Shown: piece after piece, positions 1 through 5,443 of the stretch
Position numbering within the stretch: the stretch's first letter is position 1
How the letters are laid out: each line of letters opens with the position of its first letter
DNA from: Oscillospiraceae bacterium
GTDB taxonomy: Bacteria > Bacillota_A > Clostridia > Oscillospirales > Oscillospiraceae
NCBI GenBank assembly: GCA_902795095.1
Contig: CADBKB010000077.1
Location: 1 to 7,487 of the forward strand
DNA: 7,487 nucleotides
Direction: 5' to 3'
Position numbers and translations under genes: made by a program
Notes under the pieces: generated by a model
What the model saw: the letters and a program-made list of their open reading frames with translations, nothing else
Database searches by the model: none
What the model was told of the DNA's origin: nothing

Positions 1-60
1 CCAGGTTCCAGGAATTTTTCGCTTCCCTGCGGTACAATGCCGGCGGATAAAAGGATATCG

Positions 61-80
61 GGGAGGGGCTTGCCCCTCCC
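61..80. repeat. GC-rich hairpin repeat, copy a
   Basis: An 8-bp perfect stem (GGGAGGGG with CCCCTCCC) closes a CTTG loop. It is the reverse-orientation counterpart of the hairpin at 126-145, whose loop reads CAAG. It lacks the CTACGGG flank seen at most other copies. Read leftward it lies downstream of the pseudouridine synthase gene and is followed by only a weak T-rich stretch, so a terminator role is possible but not supported. Confidence 0.7.
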
Positions 81-125
81 GAATCCGTATCACATAAAAC
101 CGGCAGCAGGAATAAACGCAGCCAC

Positions 126-145
126 GGGAGGGGCAAGCCCCTCCC
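126..145. repeat. GC-rich hairpin repeat, copy b, with CTACGGG flank
   Basis: The stem GGGAGGGG/CCCCTCCC with loop CAAG is followed at 146 by CTACGGGCGCGG, the flank shared by the other copies of this family. The flanking sequence continues as a GATGCCCTAC phrase (160-169) that resembles GATGCCCTGC next to other copies. That phrase overlaps the stop codon of the leftward gene ending at 166. Confidence 0.75.
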
Positions 146-165
146 CTACGGGCGCGGTTGATGCC

Positions 166-996
166 CTACAGGCGGCGCAGGGGCTGGTTTGAAACGAATT
201 CCAGCGGCTCGCCCGTCAGGGGATGGGTCAGACGCAGGGTGCGCGCGCACAGCTGCTGGGTGACGCCCGCGGCGCTGCCGTACTGGGGATCGCCCAGGAT
301 GGGGCAGCCGATGAAGGCCATGTGGACCCGGAGCTGGTGGGTCCGGCCCGTCACAGGCCGGAGACGGACCAGACTGATCTCCCCCGCCTCGACGGTTTCA
401 TATTGCGTCACGGCGGGCTTTCCGTCGGCGCGCACGCAGCGCAGCAGGCTGGTGGGCGACATGCGGGCGATGGGGGCGTCCACGGTAGCGGCCGGCGGGA
501 ACGGCGTGCCCACCACCAGGGCCTCGTAGATCTTTTCCTTCGGCGTGTTGATCAACAGCGTGTGCACATGGGCGTTCTTCGCCAGCAGCACCACGCCGAA
601 GGTGTCCCGGTCCAGCCGGCTGACGGGGTGCACCGCGCAGGCCTGGCCCGTCTGCTGATAATGGGCCAGCACCCGGTTGGCCAGGGTCCCGGCGGTGCGG
701 TTGAAGGTGGGGTGCATGATGAGCCCGGCGGGCTTGTCCAGGGCGATCATGGCCTCGTCTTCATATAAAATGTCCAGGGGGCCGGGCTCGGCGGGGTAGT
801 CCGGCATCGGCTCGTCCAGGATCACCCGGATCTCGTCGCCGGGGCGCACGGGGAAGTCGGTGTGCGCCGGCACGCCGTTGACGAGAAAGGCGTCCCGGAA
901 TTTCAGCCGGCTCACCAGGCCGGAGGAGAGCCCCAGCTCCCGCCGCAGAAAGCGCAGGAGCCTGCCCTCACAGGGCGCAACATATCGAAGTTCCAT
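166..996 (-). CDS. RluA-family pseudouridine synthase
   Basis: The 276-residue product should isomerise specific uridines to pseudouridine in rRNA or tRNA in the cytoplasm. An N-terminal S4-like RNA-binding segment spans about residues 11-60. The catalytic domain follows, with the active-site motif RLDRDTFG at 127-134 (catalytic Asp129) and the conserved GRTHQLRVH at 217-225 followed by GDPQYG. The usual family motif is RLDxxTSG; here Phe replaces the Ser. The start at 996 was chosen because GGGGGTG lies 5 bases upstream and the S4 fold begins right after it. The frame stays open further upstream to 1185, but that extension translates repeat DNA and is not protein-like. RluA, RluC and RluD-type members cannot be told apart here, so no symbol is given. 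No promoter is recognisable; the upstream 350 bases are repeats and the glyQS terminator. Confidence 0.93.
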   Translation of the reverse strand: MELRYVAPCEGRLLRFLRRELGLSSGLVSRLKFRDAFLVNGVPAHTDFPVRPGDEIRVILDEPMPDYPAEPGPLDILYEDEAMIALDKPAGLIMHPTFNRTAGTLANRVLAHYQQTGQACAVHPVSRLDRDTFGVVLLAKNAHVHTLLINTPKEKIYEALVVGTPFPPAATVDAPIARMSPTSLLRCVRADGKPAVTQYETVEAGEISLVRLRPVTGRTHQLRVHMAFIGCPILGDPQYGSAAGVTQQLCARTLRLTHPLTGEPLEFVSNQPLRRL

Positions 997-1023
997 GGAA
1001 TCACCCCCAAGTATCAGAGTATC

Positions 1024-1128
1024 AAAGCCTTCCCCTCGAGGGGAATGGCCCAGGCCACCCTCTCTGCCCGCTTCGCGGGCATTCACCTTGGGTGGCACGG
1101 CGAAGCCGTGACGGATGAGGTGGCAAAG
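1024..1128. repeat. Multi-hairpin intergenic repeat (MITE-like or structured RNA module)
   Basis: Five small stem-loops follow one another: TTCCCCTC/GAGGGGAA at 1030-1045, TGGCC/GGCCA at 1046-1057, GCCCGC/GCGGGC at 1066-1080, CACC/GGTG at 1084-1094 and CACGGC/GCCGTG at 1096-1110. A GGATGAGGTGG tail follows. From memory, modules of this look (CCTTCCCC...GAAGCCGTGACGGATGAGGTG) are dispersed in many copies in gut Clostridia, so I read it as a mobile or formerly mobile intergenic repeat. The boundaries are approximate and no clear target-site duplication is visible. It lies just upstream of the pseudouridine synthase ribosome binding site and would fall in that gene's leader if transcription starts further upstream. 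Confidence 0.6.
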
Positions 1129-1157
1129 GCGTTCCTTTTCTGCGTCGGGACCCGTCG

Positions 1158-1213
1158 ATGCCCTGCGGGTCAAATCAGCGCGCACGGGCGCATGAGGGCA
1201 TGCGCCCCTACGA
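1158..1213. repeat. 56-base direct repeat, copy 1 (contains hairpin copy c)
   Basis: This stretch matches 1286-1341 at 54 of 56 positions; the two differences fall in the AGCGCGC versus GGCGGGC segment. It contains a 9-bp hairpin (GGGCGCATG at 1186-1194, loop AGGG, CATGCGCCC at 1199-1207) followed by CTACG, which makes it a member of the dispersed hairpin family. Confidence 0.85.
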
Positions 1214-1227
1214 TGATCCCACCCGTA

Positions 1228-1271
1228 GGGGCCGAACTCGAAGAGTCACGAATGTATGCCCACATCGGCCC
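1228..1271. repeat. Interrupted hairpin repeat, copy d
   Basis: It follows a CACCCGTAG-type flank (the ACCCGTAG at 1221-1228 overlaps its first base), so it is in reverse orientation. The stem would be GGGCCGATG, loop CCCA, CATCGGCCC, but the left arm is split after GGGCCG at 1234 by 21 unrelated bases (1235-1255). The arm then resumes with ATG, the loop and the complete right arm at 1263-1271. Deleting the 21 bases restores a perfect unit like the one at 5263-5284. Confidence 0.55.
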
Positions 1272-1285
1272 GATGGGAACCGTCA

Positions 1286-1341
1286 ATGCCCTGCGGGTCA
1301 AATCGGCGGGCACGGGCGCATGAGGGCATGCGCCCCTACGA
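1286..1341. repeat. 56-base direct repeat, copy 2 (contains hairpin copy e)
   Basis: This is the second copy of the 56-base repeat at 1158-1213, in the same orientation. Its hairpin is GGGCGCATG at 1314-1322, loop AGGG, CATGCGCCC at 1327-1335, followed by CTACGAGTGCGG. It ends just before the T-tract of the glyQS terminator. Together with the module at 1024-1128, these repeats account for most of the 398-base space between the two leftward genes, and I see no coding sequence there. Confidence 0.85.
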
Positions 1342-1349
1342 GTGCGGCA

Positions 1350-1381
1350 TAAAAAGCGGGGCGGTCTGTGCAGACCGCCCC
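1350..1381 (-). terminator. Intrinsic terminator of glyQS
   Basis: Read leftward, a 10-11-bp GC-rich stem (GGGGCGGTCTG paired with CAGACCGCCCC, 1358-1381) is followed by GC and then five T residues (complement of 1351-1355). It begins 13 bases after the glyQS stop codon. This is a textbook Rho-independent terminator. Confidence 0.93.
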
Positions 1382-1394
1382 GGATGAATCACGA

Positions 1395-2834
1395 TCAATA
1401 TGCCAGCTTGTCGGCGAGCCAGGCCTTGAGCTCGGCGATGGGTACGCGGACCTGCTCCATGGTGTCGCGGTCGCGGATGGTGACGCTATTGTCGGGCTCG
1501 ATGCCCTTCTCGGGATCGCCCACGGTCTCGAAGTCCACGGTGATGCAGTAGGGAGTGCCGATCTCGTCCTCGCGGCGGTAGCGCTTGCCGATGGAGCCGG
1601 CGTCGTCGAAGTCCACCATGAAGTCCTTCTGCAGCGCATGGTAGATCTCCTCGGCCTTGGGGCTGAGCTTCTTGGAAAGCGGCAGCACGGCGGCCTTGAA
1701 GGGGGCCAGGGCCGGATGCAGATGCAGCACGACGCGGATATCGTCGTTGCCCTTCTTGTCCTGACCGACGACCTCCTCGTCATAGGCCTCCACCAGGAAC
1801 GCCAGGACCACGCGGTCGGCGCCCAGGGACGGCTCGATAACGTAGGGGATATAGTGCTCGTTCTTGGCCTGGTCGAAATAGGTCATATCCACGCCGGAGA
1901 CCTTCTGATGCTGGGTCAGGTCGTAGTCGGTGCGGTCGGCCACGCCCCAGAGCTCGCCCCAGCCGAAGGGGAACATGAACTCGAAGTCGGTGGTGGCCTT
2001 GGAATAGAAGCTCAGCTCCTCGGGCTCATGGTCGCGCAGGCGCAGGTCCTCGTCGCGCATGCCCAGGCCCAGCAGCCAGTCGCGGCAGAAGCCGCGCCAG
2101 TAGGCGAACCACTCCAGATCGGTGCCCGGCTCGCAGAAGAACTCCAGCTCCATCTGCTCGAACTCGCGGGTACGGAAGGTGAAGTTGCCCGGGGTGATCT
2201 CATTGCGGAAGGACTTGCCCACCTGGCACACGCCGAAGGGCAGCTTGCGGCGGGTGGTGCGCAGGATGTTGTTGAAGTTGACAAAGATGCCCTGGGCGGT
2301 CTCGGGACGCAGGTACACGGTGTTCTTCGCGTCCTCGGTGACGCCCTGGAAGGTCTTGAACATCAGGTTGAACTGACGGATGTCGGTGAAGTTATGCTTG
2401 CCGCAGGTGGGGCAGGGCACGTTGTGCTCCTCCACGAAGGCGGCCATTTCGGCCTGGGAGAAGGCGTCGATGGGCTTTTCCAGGGTGATGCCGGCCTGCT
2501 CGCAGAAGCCCTCGATGAGCTTGTCGGCGCGGAAGCGCTCCTTGCACTCCTTGCAGTCCATCAGAGGATCGGAGAAGCCGCCGAGATGACCGGAGGCGAC
2601 CCAGGTCTGGGGATTCATGAGGATGGCGGAGTCCTGACCCACGTTGTAGGGGTTCTCCTGCACGAACTTCTTCCACCAGGCACGCTTGACGTTGTTCTTG
2701 AGCTCCACGCCGAGGGGGCCGTAATCCCAGGTGTTGGCCAGGCCGCCGTAGATCTCGGAGCCGGCGAAAATGAAGCCGCGGCCCTTGCACAGCGCAACGA
2801 TCTTATCCATGGTTTTTTCGGTATTTTTCAGCAT
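1395..2834 (-). CDS. glyQS: Glycyl-tRNA synthetase, single-chain dimeric type
   Basis: This 479-residue class II synthetase attaches glycine to tRNA-Gly in the cytoplasm and is of the single-chain dimeric type, not the two-subunit GlyQ/GlyS type. The N-terminal segment [16 protein letters not shown] at 25-40 is typical of the family. Two Cys pairs (94/97 in CKEC, 141/144 in CPTC) form a probable zinc site within the insertion. Motif 2 is FRNEI...[14 protein letters not shown] at 209-233, and motif 3 is [10 protein letters not shown] at 338-347. The anticodon-binding domain occupies about 365-479. The start at 2834 lies 7 bases after GGAGGA. An ATG two codons upstream is too close to that site, and an in-frame ATG at 2870 would lie upstream of the predicted transcription start. 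The gene has its own promoter and terminator, so it can be expressed alone, although read-through from the noc-like gene is possible. Confidence 0.97.
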   Translation of the reverse strand: MLKNTEKTMDKIVALCKGRGFIFAGSEIYGGLANTWDYGPLGVELKNNVKRAWWKKFVQENPYNVGQDSAILMNPQTWVASGHLGGFSDPLMDCKECKERFRADKLIEGFCEQAGITLEKPIDAFSQAEMAAFVEEHNVPCPTCGKHNFTDIRQFNLMFKTFQGVTEDAKNTVYLRPETAQGIFVNFNNILRTTRRKLPFGVCQVGKSFRNEITPGNFTFRTREFEQMELEFFCEPGTDLEWFAYWRGFCRDWLLGLGMRDEDLRLRDHEPEELSFYSKATTDFEFMFPFGWGELWGVADRTDYDLTQHQKVSGVDMTYFDQAKNEHYIPYVIEPSLGADRVVLAFLVEAYDEEVVGQDKKGNDDIRVVLHLHPALAPFKAAVLPLSKKLSPKAEEIYHALQKDFMVDFDDAGSIGKRYRREDEIGTPYCITVDFETVGDPEKGIEPDNSVTIRDRDTMEQVRVPIAELKAWLADKLAY

Positions 2835-2872
2835 ATGCATGTCCTCCATGTAAACTGTAATCAAGCCCATCC

Positions 2873-2901
2873 ATTATAACCGCTGTGCAGGGGAAAATCA
2901 A
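2873..2901 (-). promoter_or_regulatory. Sigma-A-type promoter of glyQS
   Basis: On the minus strand a -35 TTGATT (complement of 2896-2901) and a perfect -10 TATAAT (complement of 2873-2878) are separated by exactly 17 bases. Transcription should start near 2866, giving a leader of about 32 bases. The ribosome binding site GGAGGA is the complement of 2842-2847. The leader is too short for a T-box. Confidence 0.85.
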
Positions 2902-2908
2902 CCGAAAA

Positions 2909-3700
2909 TTACAATTTTTCCCCCTGTTTTGGGATGCGGATGGTGAGAATGATCTCCCGATCGTCCTCCCGGCGGGAGCTGTCCGCGGGGAAGCCCGCGC
3001 CGCGCAGCCTGGCCACGCTCTGGTCGATGGAGCCCAGCAGCTGCGCGACGTCCGGCATCCTGCGCCGCGGCGCCGGGGCGCGCAGCAGCGATTCCACATA
3101 TTCCTCCGTCTGCGCCACGGTCATCCCCCTCCGGGCGATGACGGCGATGGCGTCCAGCCGGGCCTGCTCCCCGGGCAGCCGCAGCAGGGCCCGGGCATGG
3201 CGCTCGGACAGGCGGTTCTCCCGCAGGGCCTCGCGCACGGGGGCGGTGTGGCGCAGCAGGCGCAGCTTGTTGGCCACGGCGCTCTGGCTTTTGCCGATGC
3301 GCATGGCCGCCTGCTCCTGGCTCAGGCCGTACAGCCGCATCAGACGGGCCAGGCCCTCGGCCTCCTCGATGTAGTCCAGGTCCCGGCGCTGGAGATTCTC
3401 GATCAGCGCCACCATGCCGGACTCTGCCTCATCCAGGGCCATGAGGATGCAGGGCACCTCCCTGAGGCCCGCCAGCTTCGCCGCCCGCAGCCGGCGCTCT
3501 CCCGCCACCAGCTCATAGCCGTCGGATACCCGGCGCACCGTCAGCGGCTGGATGATCCCGAAGCTGGCGATGCTCCCGGCCAGCTCCTGCAGGCCGCTGT
3601 CGTCAAAAACCCGCCGGGGCTGGGCCGGATTCGGTCGGATCTCCCCCACGGGCAGCTGCAGCACCCGGCCGGAGGCCGGGCGCGTTTTTGTTTTCAGCAT
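2909..3700 (-). CDS. Noc/ParB-family DNA-binding protein
   Basis: The 263-residue protein belongs to the ParB/Spo0J/Noc CTPase-clamp family. It has the NPAQPR segment at 24-29, the nucleotide-binding GERRLRAA box at 67-74, the ENLQRRDL box at 101-108, a helix-turn-helix at about 126-149 (GKSQSAVANKLRLL) and a dimerisation tail ending ILTIRIPK. The HTH and the tail match nucleoid-occlusion protein Noc (GKxQSxxANKLRLL, ITIKIPK) better than classical ParB, so I favour a Noc-like protein that would keep division septa off the nucleoid. The N terminus is short and lacks the membrane-targeting amphipathic helix known from Bacillus Noc. There is no parA/soj, rsmG or mnmG beside it, unlike the usual oriC neighbourhood. 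The start at 3700 is set by AAAGGAGG 7 bases upstream. An orphan ParB is the main alternative. Confidence 0.88.
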   Translation of the reverse strand: MLKTKTRPASGRVLQLPVGEIRPNPAQPRRVFDDSGLQELAGSIASFGIIQPLTVRRVSDGYELVAGERRLRAAKLAGLREVPCILMALDEAESGMVALIENLQRRDLDYIEEAEGLARLMRLYGLSQEQAAMRIGKSQSAVANKLRLLRHTAPVREALRENRLSERHARALLRLPGEQARLDAIAVIARRGMTVAQTEEYVESLLRAPAPRRRMPDVAQLLGSIDQSVARLRGAGFPADSSRREDDREIILTIRIPKQGEKL

Positions 3701-3729
3701 TGCATTTCCTCCTTTGCAGTCATGCCTTC

Positions 3730-3735
3730 ATCATA
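3730..3735 (-). promoter_or_regulatory. Probable -10 element of the noc-like gene
   Basis: The minus strand reads TATGAT here, one mismatch from TATAAT, about 30 bases before the start codon. No convincing -35 hexamer lies 16-18 bases further upstream; the T-rich CTGTTTTTTT stretch is there instead. The assignment is moderate to weak. Confidence 0.45.
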
Positions 3736-3748
3736 GACCCCGGGAAAT
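3735..3748. promoter_or_regulatory. Sequence resembling a Noc-binding site
   Basis: Read on the minus strand the 14 bases are ATTTCCCGGGGTCT. They match 11 of 14 positions of the Bacillus subtilis Noc-binding consensus ATTTCCCGGGAAAT: one half is perfect and the other half is degenerate. The site directly adjoins the probable -10 of the noc-like gene, where binding would block its transcription. Autoregulation is inference. Confidence 0.4.
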
Positions 3749-3766
3749 AAAAAAACAGGCGATTGG

Positions 3767-3795
3767 TTGTAAATCACCGCCGCAGATGCTACAAT
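3767..3795 (+). promoter_or_regulatory. Promoter of the M29 aminopeptidase gene
   Basis: A -35 TTGTAA (3767-3772) and a -10 TACAAT (3790-3795) are separated by 17 bases. Transcription would start near 3802, and AGGAGG at 3811-3816 is the ribosome binding site. This promoter is divergent from that of the noc-like gene, only about 30 bases away. Confidence 0.7.
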
Positions 3796-3824
3796 ATTGA
3801 AAAAAAACGCAGGAGGAACCCATT

Positions 3825-5048
3825 GTGAAGAAAACCGCACTCAGAAACTATGCCAGACTCATCGTCCGTACGGGCGTGAATGTTCAGAAGGGTCAGGAGG
3901 TCTTCGTCCAAGCGGACCTGGATCAGCCGGAATTCGTGGCCATGGTGGTGGAGGAGGCCTACCGCGCCGGCGCGAAGCGCGTGGTGGTGGACTGGTCCTA
4001 CCAGCCGCTCAGGAAAATCAACGTCCGCCATCAGTCCCTCAAGGTCATGGGCAGCCTGTCCGACTGGGAGCGCGCCCGCTGGCAGCACTACACCGAGGAG
4101 CTGCCCTGCCGGATCTATCTGATCTCCGACGATCCCGACGGCCTGCGGGGCATCAACCAGGTCAAGCTGGCCAAGGCCCAGATGAAGCTCATCCCCATCA
4201 TCAAGCCCTACCGCGACAAGATGGAAAACCGCTACCAGTGGTGCATCGCCGCGGTGCCCGGCAAGGCCTGGGCCAAGAAGCTCTTCCCCGAAAAGCGGGC
4301 GAGCCAGGCGGTGGAGGCCCTGTGGGAGGCGATCCTGAAGACCTCCCGCGCCGACGGCGACGATCCCGCCGCCGCATGGCAGGCCCATAACGAGACGCTG
4401 CGCAGCCGCTGCGCCTACCTCAACTCCCTGGGCATCCGGCAGCTGCACTACTACGGCGACAACGGCACCGATCTCACCGTGGGCATGATCCCCGAGGGCC
4501 GCTTCAGCGGCGGCAGCGAAAAGAGTCTGCAGAACATCGTCTTCAACCCCAACATCCCCACCGAGGAGTGCTTTGTCTCCCCGAAGCGCGGCGAGGCGGA
4601 GGGCGTCGTGTATGCCACCAAGCCCCTGTCCTACCAGGGCCAGCTCATCGAGAATTTCCGGATCCGCTTTGAAGGCGGCAAGGCTGTGGAATGGCACGCC
4701 GAGAAGAACGAGGCCCTGCTGGGCAAGCTCATCGGCATGGACGAGGGCAGCGCCTACCTGGGCGAATGCGCCCTGGTGCCCCACGACAGCCCCATCAGCA
4801 ACCTGGGCCTGCTGTTCTACAACACCCTGTTCGACGAGAACGCCGCCTGCCATCTGGCCCTGGGCATGGGCTTCGCCGACACCATCGACGGCTTCGAGAA
4901 CCGCACCCTGGAAGAGTGCCGCGCCCTGGGCGTCAACGACTCCGGCGTGCACGAGGATTTCATGATCGGCTACGCCGGTCTCAACATCGACGCCGAAACG
5001 GATTCCGGCACCGTCCCCATCTTCCGCAACGGCGCCTGGGCATTCTGA
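3825..5048 (+). CDS. M29-family metallo-aminopeptidase
   Basis: The 407-residue protein matches the M29 (AmpS/AmpT-like) family, cytoplasmic dinuclear-metal enzymes that remove N-terminal residues from peptides. Length and segment order fit the whole family. Candidate metal ligands are Glu247 or Glu248 (NIPTEE), Glu314 (LGECALVPH), His343 (ENAACHLALG), and His376 and Asp378 (GVHED), spaced much as in characterised members. The catalytic Tyr expected seven residues after the His of HLALG appears to be Phe350. The start is GTG at 3825, supported by AGGAGG 8 bases upstream; no in-frame ATG lies nearby. There is no signal peptide. It is a single-gene unit with its own promoter. No U-tract terminator follows, but a 9-bp hairpin begins 20 bases after the stop. 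Confidence 0.93.
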   Translation: MKKTALRNYARLIVRTGVNVQKGQEVFVQADLDQPEFVAMVVEEAYRAGAKRVVVDWSYQPLRKINVRHQSLKVMGSLSDWERARWQHYTEELPCRIYLISDDPDGLRGINQVKLAKAQMKLIPIIKPYRDKMENRYQWCIAAVPGKAWAKKLFPEKRASQAVEALWEAILKTSRADGDDPAAAWQAHNETLRSRCAYLNSLGIRQLHYYGDNGTDLTVGMIPEGRFSGGSEKSLQNIVFNPNIPTEECFVSPKRGEAEGVVYATKPLSYQGQLIENFRIRFEGGKAVEWHAEKNEALLGKLIGMDEGSAYLGECALVPHDSPISNLGLLFYNTLFDENAACHLALGMGFADTIDGFENRTLEECRALGVNDSGVHEDFMIGYAGLNIDAETDSGTVPIFRNGAWAF

Positions 5049-5067
5049 TCTCCGTATGCACCCGTAG

Positions 5068-5089
5068 GGGCGCATGCCCACATGCGCCC
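5068..5089. repeat. Hairpin repeat, copy f (reverse orientation)
   Basis: The flank CACCCGTAG (5060-5068) leads into the stem GGGCGCATG, loop CCCA and CATGCGCCC, a perfect 9-bp stem. It starts 20 bases after the aminopeptidase stop and might stabilise or end that transcript, though no T-tract follows. Confidence 0.8.
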
Positions 5090-5105
5090 GCAAATCACGG
5101 CAGGA

Positions 5106-5159
5106 AACACAGGGGACGGTTCTGTGTGTTGAAGAACACACAGAACCGTCCCCTGTGTT
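5106..5159. repeat. Long perfect palindrome, 25-bp stem with GAAG loop
   Basis: The left arm 5106-5130 and right arm 5135-5159 are perfect reverse complements with only four loop bases (5131-5134). The flanks GGAA and TTCC extend the symmetry apart from one extra A. The core CAGGGGACGGTTCTGTGTG is, from memory, a sequence dispersed in many bacterial genomes and sometimes found near REP-associated tyrosine transposases. No such transposase is in this window. No T-tract follows on either strand, so a repeat is likelier than a terminator. Confidence 0.85.
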
Positions 5160-5175
5160 CCAGACTTTGCCGTAG

Positions 5176-5197
5176 GGAGGCGTCCCCAGACGCCTCC
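5176..5197. repeat. Hairpin repeat, copy g (reverse orientation)
   Basis: After the flank GCCGTAG come the stem GGAGGCGTC, loop CCCA and GACGCCTCC, a perfect 9-bp stem. The stem sequence differs from copy f at several positions, yet both arms have changed together. Confidence 0.8.
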
Positions 5198-5262
5198 GTC
5201 GGGAACCGCCGATACCCTGCCCCATGCCCGGAGGCAGAACAAGACTCGAACATGGCACAGGC

Positions 5263-5284
5263 GGGCCGATGTGGGCATCGGCCC
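5263..5284. repeat. Hairpin repeat, copy h (forward orientation)
   Basis: The stem GGGCCGATG, loop TGGG and CATCGGCCC are followed by CTACGGGTGCGG. Apart from the insertion, it is the inverted counterpart of the interrupted copy at 1228-1271. Confidence 0.8.
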
Positions 5285-5350
5285 CTACGGGTGCGGAAGG
5301 CTTTGGCTCTGCTGTATGCAGACATGCTTCTCTACGGAGAAGGTGGCGGC

Positions 5351-5372
5351 GGAGGCGTGTGGGCACGCCTCC
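5351..5372. repeat. Hairpin repeat, copy i (forward orientation)
   Basis: The stem GGAGGCGTG, loop TGGG and CACGCCTCC are followed by CTACGGGTGCGG, the same flank as copy h. It is closely related to copy g in inverted orientation. Confidence 0.8.
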
Positions 5373-5443
5373 CTACGGGTGCGGCGCATTGCGGGTGTGG
5401 CGCGGGCGGCGTTTATGCGTCCCTGCGAAAAATTTTTTGAAAA

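Larger units (their letters stand above)
5049..5420. repeat. Repeat-rich intergenic region
   Basis: This 372-base GC-rich stretch between the aminopeptidase and the GntR operon promoter contains four hairpin-family copies (5068, 5176, 5263 and 5351) and a long palindrome (5106-5159). Phrases such as GGGAACCGCCGATACCCTGC (5201-5220) resemble GGGAACCGTCAATGCCCTGC (1275-1294) in the other gene-free space. I see no plausible coding sequence; open frames here are translated repeats. Confidence 0.7.

Noticed and set aside
997..1185. In-frame N-terminal extension of the pseudouridine synthase up to 1185
   Set aside because: It would translate repeat DNA, has no ribosome binding site match as good as GGGGGTG before 996, and adds 63 residues unlike the family.
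1158..1341. CRISPR-like array
   Set aside because: There are only two long repeats 72 bases apart, the spacer contains a related hairpin, and no cas genes are nearby.
1368..2879. 503-codon open frame on the plus strand opposite glyQS
   Set aside because: It mirrors the glyQS codons on the other strand; in GC-rich genes the antisense frame often stays open. No ribosome binding site or family resemblance is seen.
5102..5161. The long palindrome as a Rho-independent terminator of the aminopeptidase
   Set aside because: No run of T residues follows the stem on either strand; the sequence fits a dispersed repeat better.
5310..5340. A further degenerate hairpin-family copy before CTACGG at 5333
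   Set aside because: The CTACGG flank is present but the preceding bases form only a 3-4-bp stem, too weak to call.
3789..5366. 525-codon open frame on the minus strand opposite the aminopeptidase
   Set aside because: Its composition (long Val-Gly-Ala-Leu runs) is typical of antisense translation, and its N terminus lies in the intergenic repeats.
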